A DNA stretch of 21,104 nt, from NCBI GenBank assembly GCA_964017145.1, contig CAXHKQ010000034.1:1-21104 (forward strand). The letters are read 5' to 3'. The position numbers were made by a program, and so were the translations under genes. The notes under the pieces were generated by a model. The model did not search any database and had not been told where the DNA came from. It saw only the letters and a program-made list of their open reading frames with translations. Origin of the DNA: Agrocybe praecox. Its lineage: Eukaryota > Basidiomycota > Agaricomycetes > Agaricales > Agrocybaceae. This document shows, piece after piece, positions 17,743 to 21,104 of this stretch (the first letter of the stretch is position 1; each line of letters starts with the position of its first letter).

Positions 17743-20395
17743 ATGAGTGAGCAGCTAGTATCATCAACGGAGCCGGCTCCAGCCGTCCAGCTGCCTTCGG
17801 TCGCAGCCCCAGCCGATCAGCGCAATGACTTCACATCCGAGGCGTTCAAAATCGAGATCCGCAACATCTCCAACTACGGATTTGGGGTAAGCGCATCGAT
17901 TTGCGGACGGCGTCGTTCGTCTACGATTTGAGGTTATAACTCGGTGTTCTGGTTCGTTGCTCCTATTTGCAGGAGATCAAGAAGTTCCTGCGCAAGAAGC
18001 TCGAACTTAATCCGGTGAAAATCAAGGGCCAGTCGGGCTTCAGGGATTTGGTGTACGTGTGCTTCCGCAACGAGGAGGAGCGCACGGAGGCGCTGGGCAA
18101 GCTGAACGGCTACGTGTGGAAGGGCAAGACGATCAAGGCTGCGGTAAGTTCGAGATTCTTGAATTCAATACCATAATGGACACTACACTCCATACCAATA
18201 TACTTAAACATTTCACTCGTCAGTTGGTATCAGTCTGGCAAAATTCTGTATAATATAGTGTGTACTCTTGCTCTTCTCCTTCCCCAGCCCGCCGCCGCCG
18301 TCGCCGATCCGATGGCCCAGAAACGCGCCGAAAACAACCAGCAACAGTCCGCGCACAACAACTCTCGCGATCGCCCCACCACCACCGCCAAGCGCACCAT
18401 CCTCGAGGCCACCGCTCCGCTCGCCCATCTGGCCTACGCCGAACAGCTGCGCCAAAAAGAGGCCGATCTCCTCGACATTCTGCGCTCCTACGCCGATCAG
18501 GCGCATCGCCTAAATCGCTCACTGAACCTGCGCTCGGCGGATCGTACGGCTCTGCCGTGCCGCTGGCTCGGCTTCCGTCCGGCTCCGCAGCCCGATGGCT
18601 ACCGCAACAAGTCTGAGTTTACGATCGGATGCAATGCGGCTGGCGAGCGTGTCGTTGGGTTTCGGTTGGGCGCATACGTTAACGGATCGGTGGAGGTGGA
18701 TGCTGTGGATGCGCTGCCGCATATACCAGGTGAATACTAATTGAAGAAATAGCTCAATAACTATTCTAAAGAGCAAACAAGATCATAATTGAAAGCAGAT
18801 GTTACACCGATGGGATATTTCAGCTTTAAATCTCCTTTCAACGACCTATCTACATCGCAAATGTTCAAATGAAAAGACAATTTTTTAGTCTCATCTCCGC
18901 TAATCTTAGATTTTTTACGTCCTAAATTCAGAACGAAATGCCCAGTGAATCAGTCAGTGAATCAGTGAATCAGTCTAAAAATATTCTGTCGATCATGCAT
19001 GCTACTTATGCCCACCAGAGACGACTTGTTATTTCGTTGACCTGCTCTACATTCGCAAGCTTCAATAACAAACATTTCACGTCTTATGTCACCCCCAGAG
19101 CGCATGAAACTCGCCGCCAGTGTCTGGCAGAGCTACGTACGCCAATCCGAGTACGAGCCCTTCAGTCCCGAGTTCTATCGCGGCGTCTGGCGCCAGCTTA
19201 CCGTTCGCGTGTCCGTCTCCAGCGGAGCCGTAATGCTCGTCATTGGCGTCCACTCGCAGCCGCTCGACGCCGCCCAGCTGGCCGCCCTGAAGGCGGACAT
19301 CGCACGCTTTCTGCAGGAGAGCGAGGAGGGCAAGCGGCTGGCAGCCACTTCGGTCTATCTGGAGCACATGAACAAGCGCGAAGCGGGCCAGATGGCCAAT
19401 GTGGTGGAGCATCTGCTGGGCGACACGCACATTTGGGACTCGATCCTGGGGCTGCGCTTCAGGATTAGTCCGGAGTCGTTCTTCCAGGTGAACACGCAGG
19501 CGGCGGAGGTGCTGTATCAGGCCGCCATTGATTTGGCGGCGCCCAACGAAAAGTCGACGGTGCTGGATATTTGCTGTGGCACGGGGACGATTGGACTGTG
19601 TTTTGCCAAGTATTGCCGGCGGGTGTTGGGAGTGGAGATTATTCCGCAGGCCATTGAGGATGCGGGGCATAATGCGCGGGAGAATGGTGTGGAGAATTGT
19701 CAGTTTTATGCGGGCAATTGTGATGATTATATCCGGAAGTTTGTGCACGAGCATCGGAATGGTGTGGATGGGGCGGATGGTGGTGAGGTGATGGCGATTA
19801 TTGATCCGCCGAGGGCGGGATTGCGTGAGTATTTTTTTTCGTTTACTGCACTAAATAAGGCGGAATAAATATTTTCAATTATTATTCTTCTTCCGCAGAC
19901 ATCAAATCCATCGCCAGCCTGCGCAGCTCCAAGGGCCTCGATCGCTTTGTCTACATTTCGTGCTCGCCGAAGGCGGCGCTGCGCAACTGGGTCGATCTGG
20001 CCCGGCCAAGCTCGAAGGCCTACAAGGGGGCGCCGTTCGTGGTGACGGCCGCCATCGGCGTTGACATGTTTCCGCACACGCATCACAAGGAGATGGTGCT
20101 GCTGTTCGAGCGCGTCAAGGAGCCGGAGGAAGTGGCAGAGGTAAATACCGAAGCTATGGAAGTGGTGGCAACGAGCACCGAAGCGGCTCCATCGAAGAAC
20201 GAAACTGCTGTGTCCGGCGAGTCAGCTGCCGATGCAGCGGTTGTCTCCTCGGCCGATGCCGATGTGAAGGAGGAAGCCAAAGAGGAAATTTCCGACGAAG
20301 CTATGGAAGTTAGCGATGCTTTGCCGAAAGTCGAGTCCGAAACTGAGTCACAGTCAGTTGATGCAGTGGAATCTAAAGTGGAAGTAAGCAATTAA
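17743..20395 (+). CDS. TRMT2A: tRNA (uracil-5-)-methyltransferase homolog A
   Basis: Exons 17743-17886, 17973-18143, 18288-18729, 19099-19824 and 19899-20395 join in phase to 659 aa; human TRMT2A is 625. The enzyme uses S-adenosylmethionine to make 5-methyluridine, chiefly at position 54 of cytosolic tRNA. Seen: an N-terminal RRM at about 34-105 (FKIEIRNIS, LVYVCFRNEEE, KGKTIKAA); a linker; the RumA/TrmA-type catalytic region with YRNKSEFTIG near 200, WRQLTVR, FRISPESFFQVNT (about 373-385), the SAM loop DICCGTGTIG (409-418), DPPRAGL (488-494), catalytic Cys516 in YISCSPKAA and PHTHHKEM near 553-560 with the likely base Glu559. Most family members have SCNP; here it is SCSP. After LLFERV at about 567 an acidic Ala/Glu/Ser tail of about 90 residues follows, with a repeated EAMEV. 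Splice sites all follow GT-AG. The 17743 ATG is chosen as the first in frame. Confidence 0.95.
18730..19098 (+). other. TRMT2A: TRMT2A intron 3 (369 bp)
   Basis: Bounded by GTGAAT and CACCCCCAG; joins HIP to ERMKLA. It holds three near-tandem copies of AGTGAATCAGT at about 18944-18974. No other feature is seen. Confidence 0.9.
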
Positions 20396-20399
20396 TAAA
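20394..20399 (+). terminator. TRMT2A: TRMT2A poly(A) signal overlapping the stop codon
   Basis: AATAAA at 20394-20399 shares two bases with the TAA stop at 20393-20395. Cleavage 10-30 nt downstream would leave a 3' UTR of about 15-35 nt. The following 60 bp contain T-rich sequence, suitable as a downstream element. Confidence 0.6.
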
Positions 20400-20434
20400 T
20401 GGAGAATTCTGTGGATCACACGTTTACGAACGGG

Positions 20435-21104
20435 TTTATTTCACGTTTTTAAATATGACATGGTATTCCAACTGTTTCTGCTCGGGTTTAAATTAAATTA
20501 CAGCGAAATAGTACGAAACTAAAAGTGTGTGTTTGTGTTACCTAAAACAACATCGCAGTAAAGTTGCGCACTAGAGTCCAGCCTGTTTTGGGGTGGGGTG
20601 TTTGTACTGAATGGAGTCGAGATCTCGACACAAGTATTTATAATAGTCGACGCAGCTGCACCAGTTAGGAGTTAGGGATGTGAATTTGTTACAATAGTGG
20701 TTTGCTAAAATATGATGGGCGTTTGTGTTGCCTAATTTTCTTGTATGTTCTCACTTGTTCAAGCAGTGAAATATTTACTGCCTGAAAAGAGTGAATGCTC
20801 TCCTGTTCTGGGGATCTTTCAGCAGTACTCAAATTTATAACTTATTCACATTCCCAACCACAAATAGACAGATCCTCAGATTCTCACACAATGGGCACCT
20901 TAAATTATAATTGTAAAGTAAATGCTAGAGTTTTGTCTGAGTGTGTGTGAGTGAACATGTCAGTCTGTTTCAAAGTGCGATGAGCGTTGTTTCTTGTCGT
21001 AGACGTATACAATTTTTTTTTCTTCTGCCATTTCCTCATCCCTCCATAATTCGGAGGGATGCGTGAACATTGCGACTATGCTGGTTATAAATAGAGATGT
21101 TATA
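20435..21104 (-). other. Probable 3' UTR of a convergent gene beyond the window
   Basis: Minus-strand AATAAA (TTTATT on plus at 20435-20440) faces the TRMT2A signal about 40 bp away. The remaining 660 bp has no coding-like frame on either strand and is moderately AT-rich with small GT runs, as expected of a 3' UTR. The gene itself is not in the window, so this is inference from the signal and the absence of anything else. Confidence 0.35.

Overview
The window is a stretch of a compact animal nuclear genome, most likely an arthropod and probably an insect of dipteran type. The reasons are spliced genes with mostly 68-370 bp introns, strongly C/G-ending codons, abundant CA/TG microsatellites in non-coding DNA, an insect-type TCAGT initiator next to a gene start, and animal-specific genes (an E2F dimerisation partner and a two-exon ER protein disulfide isomerase). 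The species cannot be fixed from the sequence. I see no bacterial, viral or CRISPR content, and no tRNA or rRNA gene.

Layout. 1-3164 is AT-rich sequence with no recognisable gene. 3165-8006 is a minus-strand protein disulfide isomerase gene (Pdi, 502 aa, KDEL at the C terminus). It has two coding exons split by a 2.7-kb intron exactly in front of the first CGHC active site. 8007-10856 is the divergent intergenic region. 10865-11224 is a non-autonomous DNA transposon with 8-bp target duplications, filled by a 10-bp repeat array. About 11285-16380 is a plus-strand gene for the transcription factor DP (529 aa in the fullest splice form), with a leader of about 1 kb that lacks any ATG, and a conspicuous unannotated coding-like segment in one intron. 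16381-17150 is a GC-rich intergenic/promoter region. 17151-17677 is a second, older relative of the same transposon, ending 65 bp before the next start codon. 17743-20399 is TRMT2A (tRNA uracil-5-methyltransferase, 659 aa, five coding exons). 20435 to the end is probably the 3' UTR of a convergent gene lying beyond the window.

The three genes do unrelated jobs: oxidative folding in the ER, cell-cycle transcription, and tRNA modification. They form an ordinary eukaryotic neighbourhood, not an operon. Pdi and Dp are head to head; Dp and TRMT2A are tandem; TRMT2A faces a convergent neighbour, with the two poly(A) signals only about 40 bp apart.

Most worth a second look: (1) a hidden coding-like acidic exon inside the Dp marked-box intron (14746-14863); (2) a repeated polarity of codon use inside each exon, with C-ending codons at the 5' end and G/T-ending codons at the 3' end, resetting at every exon in all three genes on both strands; (3) the total absence of ATG over the Dp leader; (4) the pair of related terminal-inverted-repeat elements sitting just upstream of two neighbouring genes, one carrying a helically phased decamer array.
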